Positions 8,995-17,900 of a stretch of 64,000 bases of DNA are shown here, piece by piece. The stretch comes from Caballeronia catudaia (GTDB lineage Bacteria; Pseudomonadota; Gammaproteobacteria; Burkholderiales; Burkholderiaceae), in contig NZ_FCOF02000035.1 of NCBI RefSeq assembly GCF_001544755.2, forward strand, positions 1 through 64,000, given 5' to 3'. The notes beneath the pieces are model-generated. The model had not been told where the DNA came from and searched no databases. It worked only from the letters and a program-made list of their open reading frames with translations. Made by a program: the position numbers and the translations under genes. The first letter of the stretch is position 1. Each line of letters starts with the position of its first letter.

Positions 8995-9663
8995 TCAAAG
9001 CTGCAAGAAATCCTTCGACAGCACTGAAGTGCAATCATCGGCTGCTTTCTCCAGGAATGTTCTCAGCATTTTGGCATTGTCCGAGAGCAGTTCATCTCTG
9101 GTGGGCGGGTTCGTCTCATCAACAGGCCGTGTGTGGCATAGCGTTTCTGCTACGACTTGTTGTTGTGCCGTGTCGATGAGACGCATACGCGCGGTGTAGA
9201 GGACTCGGTAGTGCGTCCAGTTGCTTGGAAAGTAAGTGAACGACCAGTTGATGGTTTTGACATCCAGGAGGAAGTCGATATCGGCACGGTTTCTCAAGAG
9301 TGAGGCCAAATCATCGCTTTCCGCGAGCTCAGACCGATGCTGGGCTTTTTGCATGCCATGTTGCGTCACAAGCCGATTCGTCAGCTCTTGACTGATGCGT
9401 ATCGACGGATCTTCGATATTGTTCTCTTTAACGATCTGATTTCCCGCTGCAATCATTGCGGGCACGCCAAGCAACCCAAACATGACTTTACCGGCGGTCA
9501 TTGCGCTAAAGCTTGACTTCTCGTATTCGGTGAAGTCGATGCGTTTGCCGGAGAGCGTGGCGACTGAATCCTTGGGCAAAGACTTCTGATCGACGTGGAC
9601 GCATCCCACGACTAAAACTGCACCCAGCATCGTCAAGCTTTTTTTGATTGTAATATTTCGCAT
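8995..9663 (-). CDS. hypothetical lipoprotein
   Basis: 222 residues from the ATG at 9663. The N-terminus is MRNITIKKSL, a hydrophobic stretch, then a lipobox ending LVVGC, so it should be lipid-anchored in the envelope. The mature part has a short Gly/Ala hydrophobic patch (GKVMFGLLGVPAMIAAGNQIV) and an IDFLLDVKTINWSFTYFP strand, loosely resembling small outer-membrane lipoproteins, but I do not recognise the family. Base composition is lower in GC than the neighbours (AT-rich upstream region, codons such as TTT, ATT and AAA frequent), which with its place next to the queF fragment suggests acquired DNA. Confidence 0.7.
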   Translation of the reverse strand: MRNITIKKSLTMLGAVLVVGCVHVDQKSLPKDSVATLSGKRIDFTEYEKSSFSAMTAGKVMFGLLGVPAMIAAGNQIVKENNIEDPSIRISQELTNRLVTQHGMQKAQHRSELAESDDLASLLRNRADIDFLLDVKTINWSFTYFPSNWTHYRVLYTARMRLIDTAQQQVVAETLCHTRPVDETNPPTRDELLSDNAKMLRTFLEKAADDCTSVLSKDFLQL

Positions 9664-9738
9664 TACTAAATACTTTGATAAAAATGATCGCAAGAAAGTC
9701 AACATTGCGCTGACCTTCCATCAGGTAGCTGACATTTT

Positions 9739-10040
9739 GCCTGCGTTTTGCCAATCTTGCATTATCAAGCGTCAGCAAATTGAAATTGATACGGAACGGG
9801 TTGATGTTGAGGCCCACACGCGCCGCGTGTATCGCGCATAAACCGCCAGTCTTTCCGGTTTGCACTCCCGCATGACATCCATGAGGATGCGCGCGACGCA
9901 GTGCTCATGAAACCTGGTATGTCCGCGATACAACACGATGTACCGCAGCAGCGAAACATATAGATCTGCCCGGTGCCCCAATTCGGCTGTCCCGTCATCA
10001 GGCAATTCGATTTCAGCAGATCGCTTTCCGACGATTTCGA
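9739..10040 (-). pseudogene. queF: decayed partial copy of queF (3' part)
   Basis: On the minus strand this reads as the last ~100 residues of QueF: DLLKSNCLMTGQPNWGTGQ with the catalytic Cys retained, then LRYIVLYRGHTRFHEHCVARILMDV, MRECKPERLAVYARYTRR, and finally GLNINPFRINFNLLTLDNARLAKR, but in three different frames. A deletion of about 25 bp relative to the intact gene causes the first frameshift and another break precedes GLNINPF. The 5' two thirds is absent. DNA similarity to the intact copy at 11124-11948 is high but clearly not identical (roughly four in five bases by eye), so it is either an old duplication or a copy from a relative. Confidence 0.85.
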
Positions 10041-10041
10041 C

Positions 10042-10071
10042 GGCTGCGCGGCAAAATCATGCCGCGCAGCC
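10042..10071. terminator. strong hairpin at the 3' end of the transglutaminase-like fragment
   Basis: Perfect 11-bp stem GGCTGCGCGGC / GCCGCGCAGCC with an 8-nt loop, 8 bp beyond the stop of the leftward transglutaminase-like fragment. No T tract follows on the minus strand. It marks the junction between that fragment and the decayed queF copy. Confidence 0.5.
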
Positions 10072-10079
10072 GCGCTGCT

Positions 10080-11090
10080 TCATCCCTTGAGCGGCTGCAC
10101 GGTGAACTGAAGCCCGCTCACGCAAGCGCGGCTTTGATCGACCATCTTCTGAAAGTCCGCGCTGACGATCTCGTCGTGCGCGAGCCACGCCATCTTGCGG
10201 GTCAGGCTGTATCGATAGCGATAACCATCCGGCGCCGGCTTGCCTGACAGTTCGAGATCGAACCAGCGGTTGCGCACGGCGCACTCGCGCGCTTGACCAT
10301 CGGTGCGCTTCGCGACGAGCGCGACATCCGCTCTGGTGGCTTCGGGCGCGCCGAAGTAAAGGTCCGACATCTGCCCGTTGCGCTTGTAACGCGCGAAGGC
10401 ATCCCAGAGTTCGAGCAGGCCCGGACGGCTGAACGAGTATTGGCTCCCACGCGGGTCGAGCGCTCGCAGATCGACGACGCGCGCTCGCGCCGTGTATCGC
10501 TCCGGAATGAGGAAGCCGACCGCCTGGCGCTGAACATCGCATTGGCCCGGCTCGATCGCAACGATATTGCAGATCGCCTTGTCGCTCGCACTCTTGCCCT
10601 GGTTGCGATCGGCGATCGACAAGTCCATCAGCGGCTTGCCGCTCAGTCCGAGCGTCGCGTCCACTTCACCTTGTTCTCCGTTCGACAGACGCTCCCTGAA
10701 TGTCACGTCGACACTCCTGCCCGGTTGGCTAAGCGCAATGGTGTCTTGCCGCACGATGCCATCGGCACCGATCACGAGCGCCCAGCGCTCCTGTATGTCC
10801 GGCATCGTGACGCTGGGCGCGAATATGGGATTGGTCGGATTGAGCCACCAGACGGCGCCATCGACTTCCGCGCGCACGATGGCGTGATTCACCGCATAGA
10901 TATTCGGCGCGATGAGCGGCGAAGCGAAGGCGCCGCGTTCCACCCAGACCGGCTCCGCCTTGATTCCGGAGGCACGCAGCATGGCGGTGAGCAGCATCGA
11001 CAGATCCTTGCAATCGCCGTACCCGTGCCGCTCGATTTCGGCAAGCGAGAACGGCACGATGCCGCGTTCGCTCGCGCGCCAGTCTAAGAA
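10080..11090 (-). pseudogene. 5'-truncated transglutaminase-like (DUF3857-type) protein
   Basis: The open frame is continuous from just after a stop codon at 11091-11093 and can only start at a GTG at 11057. It begins in the middle of a transglutaminase-like core: GIVPFSLAEIERHGYGDCKD with the presumed catalytic Cys, then NIYAVNHAIVRAEVDG with the His. The usual Asp in the 'DPT' motif is Asn here (WWLNPTNP). About 325 residues of the C-terminal half remain; the N-terminal DUF3857 domain expected for this family is missing and the break abuts the 3' end of queF. I read it as a remnant, though a short protein could still be made. Confidence 0.7.
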
Positions 11091-11123
11091 TCAGAAGGCG
11101 GCGAAGGGGCGTCCGCGGCGCGC

Positions 11124-11948
11124 TTACTGCCTCGCCAACCGCGCGTTATCCGGCATCGGCAAATTGAAGTTCGTGCGAAACGGATTGATATCGAGCCCGC
11201 CGCGCCGCGTGTATCGCGCATAAACCGCGAGCCTTTCCGGTTTGCATTCCCGCATGATGTCCATGAAGATGCGCTCGACGCATTGCTCATGAAAGCCCGT
11301 GTGCCCGCGGAATGACACGATATACCGCAGCAATGAAGCATGATCGATCTGCCCGCCGTAATAGCGGATCTGCACGCTGCCCCAATCCGGCTGTCCCGTC
11401 ACCGGGCAATTCGACTTCAGCAGATTCGAGAACAAGGTCTCATCGACTGACCCTTCATCGTGCACCGCCTTCAATAAAGAAGGGTCCGGCGAGAAAACCT
11501 CGCAATCGAGATCGAGCCGGTCGAGCGACAAACCGTCGAATTCCTCCATCGCCAGCTTGCCGAAATCCGCCGGCGCCGCCAGTTGCACCGAAACCGTCGC
11601 GCCGCAAATCGCGGAAACGTCGCGCTTGATGGCGGCGCGCACATCGTCGATCGAATCGAATTGCGTCTGCGCGAACGAGCCGAGATACAGCTTGAACGAC
11701 TTCGACTCCACGATGTTCGGCGAATCCGCAGGCACGAAGAACGTCGCGACCGCGATTTGCGGCTTGCCGCGCCGGTTCAGCCACGAAAGCTCGTACGCAT
11801 TCCAGATATCGGTGCCGAAGAACGGCAGGCGCGCGGGCACGCCGATCGAGTCGCGCGCGCGCTTGCGGTCGATCGGAAACAGCAGCGACGCATCGTACTG
11901 TTCGGTGTAGTGGACGGGCTTGCCGAGCGGAGATTGATCGGGTGTCAT
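11124..11948 (-). CDS. queF: NADPH-dependent 7-cyano-7-deazaguanine reductase
   Basis: 274 residues, the long two-domain form of QueF, which reduces preQ0 to preQ1 in queuosine biosynthesis. The NADPH-binding motif ESKSFKLYL lies at 81-89, the nucleophile is Cys181 in LLKSNCPVTGQPDWGS and the general acid is Asp188. The C-terminal region YARYTRRGGLDINPFRTNF is complete. Its start overlaps the nucleotidase stop (ATGA), so it is the last gene of a leftward ilvA-nucleotidase-queF run. A decayed copy of its 3' part lies 1.1 kb downstream. Confidence 0.95.
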   Translation of the reverse strand: MTPDQSPLGKPVHYTEQYDASLLFPIDRKRARDSIGVPARLPFFGTDIWNAYELSWLNRRGKPQIAVATFFVPADSPNIVESKSFKLYLGSFAQTQFDSIDDVRAAIKRDVSAICGATVSVQLAAPADFGKLAMEEFDGLSLDRLDLDCEVFSPDPSLLKAVHDEGSVDETLFSNLLKSNCPVTGQPDWGSVQIRYYGGQIDHASLLRYIVSFRGHTGFHEQCVERIFMDIMRECKPERLAVYARYTRRGGLDINPFRTNFNLPMPDNARLARQ

Positions 11949-12856
11949 GATGCGTTCGCTATGCCGCTGAGAACGTGCCCGGTCGCGGTCACGACGCGAG
12001 CCGATTCGCAGTGGCGAATTTGATCGTCGAAGAAAAAGTCGGGCTCGAATTCGCGAAGGAATTCGCCCTTGTCCAGCCCGCCGAGAAACATCGCTTCGTC
12101 GATTTCGATGTCCCAGGCCATCAGCGTGCGGATCGCGCGTTCATGCGCAGGCGCGGAGCGCGCGGTGACGAGCGCGGTGCGGATATGCATCGGCTTGTTG
12201 TCGTGGTCGTCCGCGATCCGCTGCAATTTGTTGAGCGCCGCCAGCAGCGGTTTCAACGGTCCGCCGGGCAACGGTTGTTCGCGCTTGTCGATTTCATGAC
12301 CGACGAACGCGCGCAAGCCATCGCTTTGAAACACGCGCTCGGCTTCGTCGGAGAAAAGGACGGCGTCGCCGTCGAACGCGATGCGAATCTCGTCCGCATA
12401 ACGGCTCGCCGCGCGCGGCGTTTCGTGCAGCACGCGCGCGGCGGGAAAACCGGCGGCGAGCGCATCGCGAACATCGTCCGGATTCGCCGACAGAAACAGC
12501 GACGCGTGCAGCGGTTTGAGATACGCGAACGGTGAACGTCCGCGCGTGAACACGCCGCGCTCGATCGCGAGGCCATGCTCCCGGCACGAATGAAACGCGC
12601 GCAGCCCGCTGATCGGATCGCTGCGCGACAGAATCACGACTTCCACGCGCTGCTCGCCCGCATTCAGCGCGAGCAGCTTGCGAATCAGGCCGAAAGCGAC
12701 GCCCGGCTTCGCGGGCTTGTCGAGCCGCGAGCGTTGCAGCGCTTCGTATTGCGCGAGATCGCCCGTCTCGAAGACGCGGTTCTCATCCTCGAAATCGAAG
12801 AGCGCCCGCGACGAAATCGCGACGACGAGCTTGTCTTCGAGCGTGAACTTGGGCAT
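11945..12856 (-). CDS. 5'-nucleotidase family protein
   Basis: 303 residues. The opening LVVAISSRALFDFEDENRVFE, the middle VVILSRSDPISGLRAFHS and the AFDGDAVLFSDEAERVF segment match the prokaryotic 5'-nucleotidase family (PF06189), a HAD-like fold whose members dephosphorylate nucleoside monophosphates. It is cytoplasmic with no signal peptide. It lies 3 bp after ilvA and overlaps queF by 4 bp, so the three genes are probably co-transcribed; the functional reason for the grouping is not obvious. Confidence 0.82.
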   Translation of the reverse strand: MPKFTLEDKLVVAISSRALFDFEDENRVFETGDLAQYEALQRSRLDKPAKPGVAFGLIRKLLALNAGEQRVEVVILSRSDPISGLRAFHSCREHGLAIERGVFTRGRSPFAYLKPLHASLFLSANPDDVRDALAAGFPAARVLHETPRAASRYADEIRIAFDGDAVLFSDEAERVFQSDGLRAFVGHEIDKREQPLPGGPLKPLLAALNKLQRIADDHDNKPMHIRTALVTARSAPAHERAIRTLMAWDIEIDEAMFLGGLDKGEFLREFEPDFFFDDQIRHCESARVVTATGHVLSGIANAS

Positions 12857-12859
12857 CGC

Positions 12860-14383
12860 TTACGCCAGGAACAGCTTGTAGACCGGATTCGCCTGCTCGT
12901 CCCACCACGGATAGCCGAGCGTCGCGAGGAAGCGTTCAAACTCCGCGTTGTCCGACTGCGGCACCTGAATACCGACGAGAATCGAGCTGGTGTCCGCGCC
13001 CTGGTTCCGGTAATGGAACAGGCTGATGTTCCAGTCCGGCGCCATCGACGAGAGAAACTTCATCAGCGCGCCCGGACGCTCGGGAAATTCGAAGCGCAGC
13101 AGGCGTTCATCCTGCGCGAGCGGCGAACGGCCGCCGACCATATAGCGTATGTGCTGTTTCGAAAGCTCGTCGTGCGAAAGATCGACGGTTGCGAAACCAT
13201 GCTCGATGAACGCCGACATCATCTGCGCTGTCTCTTTGCGCGACTTGATCTGCACGCCGACGAAGATATGCGCGGCTTTTTCATCGGCGATGCGGTAGTT
13301 GAACTCCGTCACGCTGCGTGTGCCGACGAGCTCGCAGAAGCGCCTGAAGCTGCCGCGCTCTTCCGGAATGGTCACGGCGAACACGGCCTCGCGCGCCTCG
13401 CCGACTTCCGCACGCTCCGCGACGAAGCGCATGCGGTCGAAGTTCATGTTCGCGCCCGACGTCACCGCGATCAGCGTCTTGCCCTCGATGCCCTCGCGCT
13501 CCGCATACAGCTTCGCGCCCGCGACCGCGAGCGAGCCGGCCGGCTCCAGCACGCTGCGCGTGTCCTGAAACACGTCCTTGATCGCGGCGCAGAGCGCGTC
13601 TGTATCGACGGTGACGACTTCGTCGAGCAGCTCATTGCACAGCCGGAACGTTTCCTCGCCGACGAGCTTCACCGCCGTGCCATCCGAGAACAAGCCGACT
13701 TCGTTCAGCGTGACGCGCTCGCCCGCCTCGATCGACCGCGCCATCGCGCAGGAATCCTCGGTCTGCACGCCGATCACCTTGATCTCGGGCCGCACCGCCT
13801 TGACATACGCCGCGACGCCCGCCGCGAGTCCGCCGCCGCCGATCGGGCAGAAGATCGCGTGAATCGGGCCCTGATGCTGGCGCAGAATTTCCATCGCGAC
13901 GGTGCCTTGTCCGGCGATCACGTCGGGATCGTCGAACGGATGCACGAAGGTGAGGCCGCGCTCCTGCTGAAGCTGCACGGCACGCACGTAGGCGTCGCTG
14001 TACGATTCGCCCGCGAGCACCACTTCGACCGTCGGGCCGCCGTGCGCGCGGATCGCGTCGATCTTCACTTGCGGCGTGGTCGTCGGCACCGCGATCACCG
14101 CGCGGCAGCCGAGCCGCGCCGCCGACAATGCCACGCCCTGCGCATGATTGCCCGCCGACGCCGTGATGACGCCGCGCGCGAGTTCATCGGCGGTGAGGTT
14201 CGCCATCTTGTTGTACGCGCCGCGTATCTTGAACGAGAAAACCGGCTGATTGTCCTCGCGCTTCAGGAACACGGCGTTGTGCAGGCGCGCGGACAGGTTG
14301 CGCGCGGGCTCGAGCTCGCTTTCGCGCGCGACGTCGTACACGCGTGCGGTCAGCACTTTTTTCAGGTAGTCGGGATGTGTCAT
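12860..14383 (-). CDS. ilvA: threonine ammonia-lyase, biosynthetic
   Basis: 507 residues, the length of E. coli IlvA. Lys52 in FSFKIRGAYNKM is the PLP Schiff-base lysine and SAGNHAQGVA follows as the phosphate/substrate loop; GGGGLAAGVA is the Gly-rich phosphate loop. Two C-terminal ACT-like regulatory domains (about 330-507; RPGALMKFLSSMAPDWNISLFHYRNQG in the second) are complete, so feedback control by isoleucine and valine is expected. It makes 2-oxobutanoate for isoleucine. I chose the ATG at 14383, matching the family N-terminus, rather than the upstream extension to 14545. Confidence 0.95.
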   Translation of the reverse strand: MTHPDYLKKVLTARVYDVARESELEPARNLSARLHNAVFLKREDNQPVFSFKIRGAYNKMANLTADELARGVITASAGNHAQGVALSAARLGCRAVIAVPTTTPQVKIDAIRAHGGPTVEVVLAGESYSDAYVRAVQLQQERGLTFVHPFDDPDVIAGQGTVAMEILRQHQGPIHAIFCPIGGGGLAAGVAAYVKAVRPEIKVIGVQTEDSCAMARSIEAGERVTLNEVGLFSDGTAVKLVGEETFRLCNELLDEVVTVDTDALCAAIKDVFQDTRSVLEPAGSLAVAGAKLYAEREGIEGKTLIAVTSGANMNFDRMRFVAERAEVGEAREAVFAVTIPEERGSFRRFCELVGTRSVTEFNYRIADEKAAHIFVGVQIKSRKETAQMMSAFIEHGFATVDLSHDELSKQHIRYMVGGRSPLAQDERLLRFEFPERPGALMKFLSSMAPDWNISLFHYRNQGADTSSILVGIQVPQSDNAEFERFLATLGYPWWDEQANPVYKLFLA

Positions 14384-14908
14384 GCGAGGAGTCGTCTGCG
14401 GCCGCAATGCGCGCGGGTTTTTGAGGGCGAAAGCATCAATAATACCGCCAACCGCGCGTTCTCCGGGCGCGCCATGTGTTTCGACCGTCCGGACGGTCGT
14501 GCAAAAAAGTGTCGAAAATGACATGAACTCGTCGCGAATATGCACGCAAAAGCCCCTTCTGGCTGCTAGCGCCCGCCGACGCGCGTCATCGCGATGGGTT
14601 AGAATTTCCTTTTACGAATCAGCAATCAGGATCGGCAGATGCACCGGCAGCTTCGGATCGAATTCTCGGCGCATGTCTCCCGCGAGTCGCACCCCGCGGC
14701 GGAGCGGCATGCCCGTCACGCGCGATCGTGGCGTTGATCCAGGGCACATCGAAGGCGCCGTGAATGATGCTCGCCAGCCAGGCAAGTAGCGAGCGATCCG
14801 GCGGCCTTCGCCAAGATAAGTCTCATTCGAAAATTTGCGCCCCCACGCGCATCGCCGGCGTTTCCGCTTCTCTCAGAGCGCGAGCGTCGGCACACCGAAC
14901 CGTCGAAC
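14384..14908. other. 525-bp intergenic region between ilvA and the FAD/Fe-S oxidoreductase
   Basis: No convincing gene. It holds a perfect 18-bp palindrome (14482-14499), a possible ilvA -10 (TATTAT on the minus strand, plus-strand 14439-14444) and a TTAGAAT box near 14597 that may be the -10 of the rightward oxidoreductase, giving it a long leader. The minus strand around 14605-14720 could encode a short peptide ending PVHLPILIADS, but nothing supports it as a gene. Confidence 0.6.
14482..14499. promoter_or_regulatory. perfect 18-bp palindrome, candidate operator
   Basis: CGACCGTCC followed by its exact reverse complement GGACGGTCG. It lies about 100 bp upstream of the ilvA start codon and upstream of the possible ilvA -10 box. 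The form (ACCG...CGGT core) resembles sites bound by TetR-type dimers, but the cognate regulator is not identifiable here. Confidence 0.5.
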
Positions 14909-17900
14909 ATGAACGCACCTCAAGCCTTCGATCCGAACGGCGCCCATGCCGCCTTGGCGCTCGATCTCGAGCCCCGTCTGCGCGAAATTCCCTATAACTA
15001 CACGTCGTTTTCCGATCGCGAAATCGTCATGCGGCTCCTCGGCGACGAAGCCTGGGCCGTGCTCGACGAACTGCGCAACGAGCGCCGCACCGGCCGTTCG
15101 GCGCGCATGCTGTACGAAGTGCTCGGCGACATCTGGGTCGTGCGCCGCAATCCGTATTTGCAGGACGATCTGCTCGACAATCCGAAACGCCGCGCGCTGC
15201 TGGTCGAAGCGCTGAATCACCGTCTCGCTGAAATCGAGAAGCGCCGCAGCGCCGATCTCTCCGCCCACAGCGACGAAGCCGGTAGCCGCGAACGTGCCGA
15301 GCGCGTGCAATTGCTGATTACGGCCGCGCGCCGCGCCGTGGACGCCTTCGCCGCCGAGTTCGGCAGCATGGCCGACTTGCGACGCCGCGCATCGCGCGTG
15401 CTCGGCAAAGAGACGCAGAAAGACAACATCAAGTTCGACGGCCTCTCGCGCGTTTCCCACGTGACGGACGCGACCGACTGGCGCGTCGAATATCCGTTCG
15501 TCGTATTGACGCCGGACAGCGAAGCCGAAATCGCCGGACTGATCAAGGCGTGCTTCGAGCTGGGGCTCACCGTGATTCCGCGCGGGGGCGGCACCGGCTA
15601 CACCGGCGGCGCGATTCCGCTGACGCCGTTCTCGGCCGTCATCAACACTGAAAAGCTCGAACAGCTCGGGCCGGTCGAAATGACGGATCTGCCGGGCGTC
15701 GAACACAAGGTCGCGACGATTTTCTCGGGCGCGGGCGTCGTCACGCGGCGCGTCACGGAAGCGGCGGAGCAGGCGGGTTTCGTGTTCGCCGTCGATCCGA
15801 CTTCGCTCGATGCATCGTGCGTCGGCGGCAATGTCGCGATGAACGCGGGCGGCAAGAAAGCGGTGTTGTGGGGCACGGCGCTCGACAATCTCGCCTGGTG
15901 GCGCATGGTCGATCCCGAAGGCAACTGGCTCGAAGTCACGCGTCTGGATCACAACTGCGGCAAGATTCACGACGTCGAAGTGGCGCGTTTCCGGCTCGAC
16001 TGGTTCGACGGCAATCGTCCGCCGGGCGAGAAGCTGTTGCGCACCGAAAGTCTCGATATCACGGGCCGCACGTTCCGCAAAGAAGGTCTCGGCAAGGACG
16101 TCACCGATAAATTCCTCGCCGGTCTGCCCGGCGTGCAGAAGGAAGGCTGCGACGGTCTGATCACGTCCGCGCGCTGGATTCTGCACAAGATGCCCGCGCA
16201 CACGCGCACCGTCTGCCTCGAATTCTTCGGCCAGGCGCGCGACGCGATTCCGAGCATCGTCGAGATCAAGGATTACCTGTTCGAGACGTCGAAGCAGGGC
16301 GGCGCGATTCTCGCCGGTCTGGAGCACCTCGACGAACGCTATTTGCGCGCGGTCGGATACGCGACCAAGAGCAAGCGCAACGCGTTCCCGAAGATGGTGC
16401 TGATCGGCGACATCGTCGGAAATGACGCCGATGCGGTCGCTGCCGCCACGTCCGAAGTCGTGCGCATGGCGAACGGCAAGAGCGGCGAAGGCTTCGTCGC
16501 GGTGAACGCCGAGGCGCGCAAGCGCTTCTGGCTCGACCGCTCGCGCACGGCCGCGATCGCGAAGCACACGAATGCGTTCAAGATCAACGAAGACGTCGTG
16601 ATTCCGCTCGATCGCATGGGCGAGTACACGGACGGAATCGAACGCATCAATATCGAACTGTCGATCAAGAACAAGCTGCAACTCGTCGATGCGCTCGAAG
16701 CGTTCTTCCGCACCGGCAAGCTGCCGCTCGGCAAGACCGACGACGCCAACGAAATCCCCAGCGCGGAACTGCTCGAAGATCGCGTGCAGCAGGCGCTCGA
16801 TCTGTTGAAGCGCGTTCGCGAGCGCTGGACGTTCGTCGGCGACAAGCTCGATTTGCCGTTGCGCGAGGCGCAGCACTATCTCGTGAATCTCGGCTACGAG
16901 GCGCTCGCGGAGAAGTTCGCGGATCGCGTCGACGTGCAGCCGGACGCGAATGTCTTTCACGTTGCCCAGGACCGCACGGTGCGCATCTCGTGGAAGCAGG
17001 AGATCCGCGCGGAGTTGCGCCAGATTTTCAATGGCGGCGAGTTCAAGCCGATCCTCGACGAAGCGCAGGCCATCCATAAGCAAGTGCTGCGCGGGCGCGT
17101 GTTCGTCGCGCTCCACATGCACGCGGGCGATGGCAATGTGCACACGAACATCCCCGTCAACTCCGACAATTACGCGATGCTGCAGGACGCGCATCACGCG
17201 GTCGCGCGCATCATGAAGCTCGCGCGTTCGCTCGATGGCGTGATCTCGGGCGAGCACGGCATCGGCATCACGAAGCTGGAGTTTCTGACCGAGGAGGAAA
17301 TCGGCGACTTCCGCGCGTACAAGCAGCGCGTCGATCCGCATGGGCGCTTCAACAAGGGCAAGCTGTTCGAAGGCGCCGATTTGCGCAACGCGTACACGCC
17401 GTCGTTCGGGCTGATGGGCTACGAGTCGATCATCATGCAGCAGTCGGATATCGGCGCGATTTCCGAGTCCATCAAAGACTGCCTGCGCTGCGGCAAGTGC
17501 AAGCCCGTCTGCGCGACGCACGTGCCGCGCGCGAACCTGCTCTACAGCCCGCGCAACAAGATTCTCGCCACATCATTGCTCGTCGAGGCGTTCCTGTACG
17601 AAGAGCAGACGCGCCGCGGCGTGTCCATCAAGCATTGGGACGAGTTCAACGACGTCGCCGATCACTGCACGGTCTGTCACAAGTGCGTGACGCCGTGCCC
17701 GGTGAAGATCGATTTCGGCGATGTCTCGATGAACATGCGCAATCTGCTGCGCAAGATGGGCAAGAAGAAGTTCAACGCGGGCAACGCGGCGGGCATGTTC
17801 TTTCTCAACGCGACGAATCCGCAGACCATCAATCTCGCGCGCAACGTGATGATGGATTTCGGCTACAAGGCACAGCGTTTCGGCAACGAAGTGCTGAAGA

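Noticed and set aside
14605..14720. A short minus-strand peptide ending PVHLPILIADS between ilvA and the oxidoreductase
   Set aside because: It reads plausibly but has no upstream continuation in frame, no ribosome binding site and no recognised family.
12575..17521. Very long open frames antisense to ilvA and to the FAD/Fe-S oxidoreductase (12575-14521 plus strand, 14873-17521 minus strand)
   Set aside because: Their translations are Arg/His/Ala-rich with no domain pattern and lie wholly opposite clear genes. This is the usual effect of high third-position GC.
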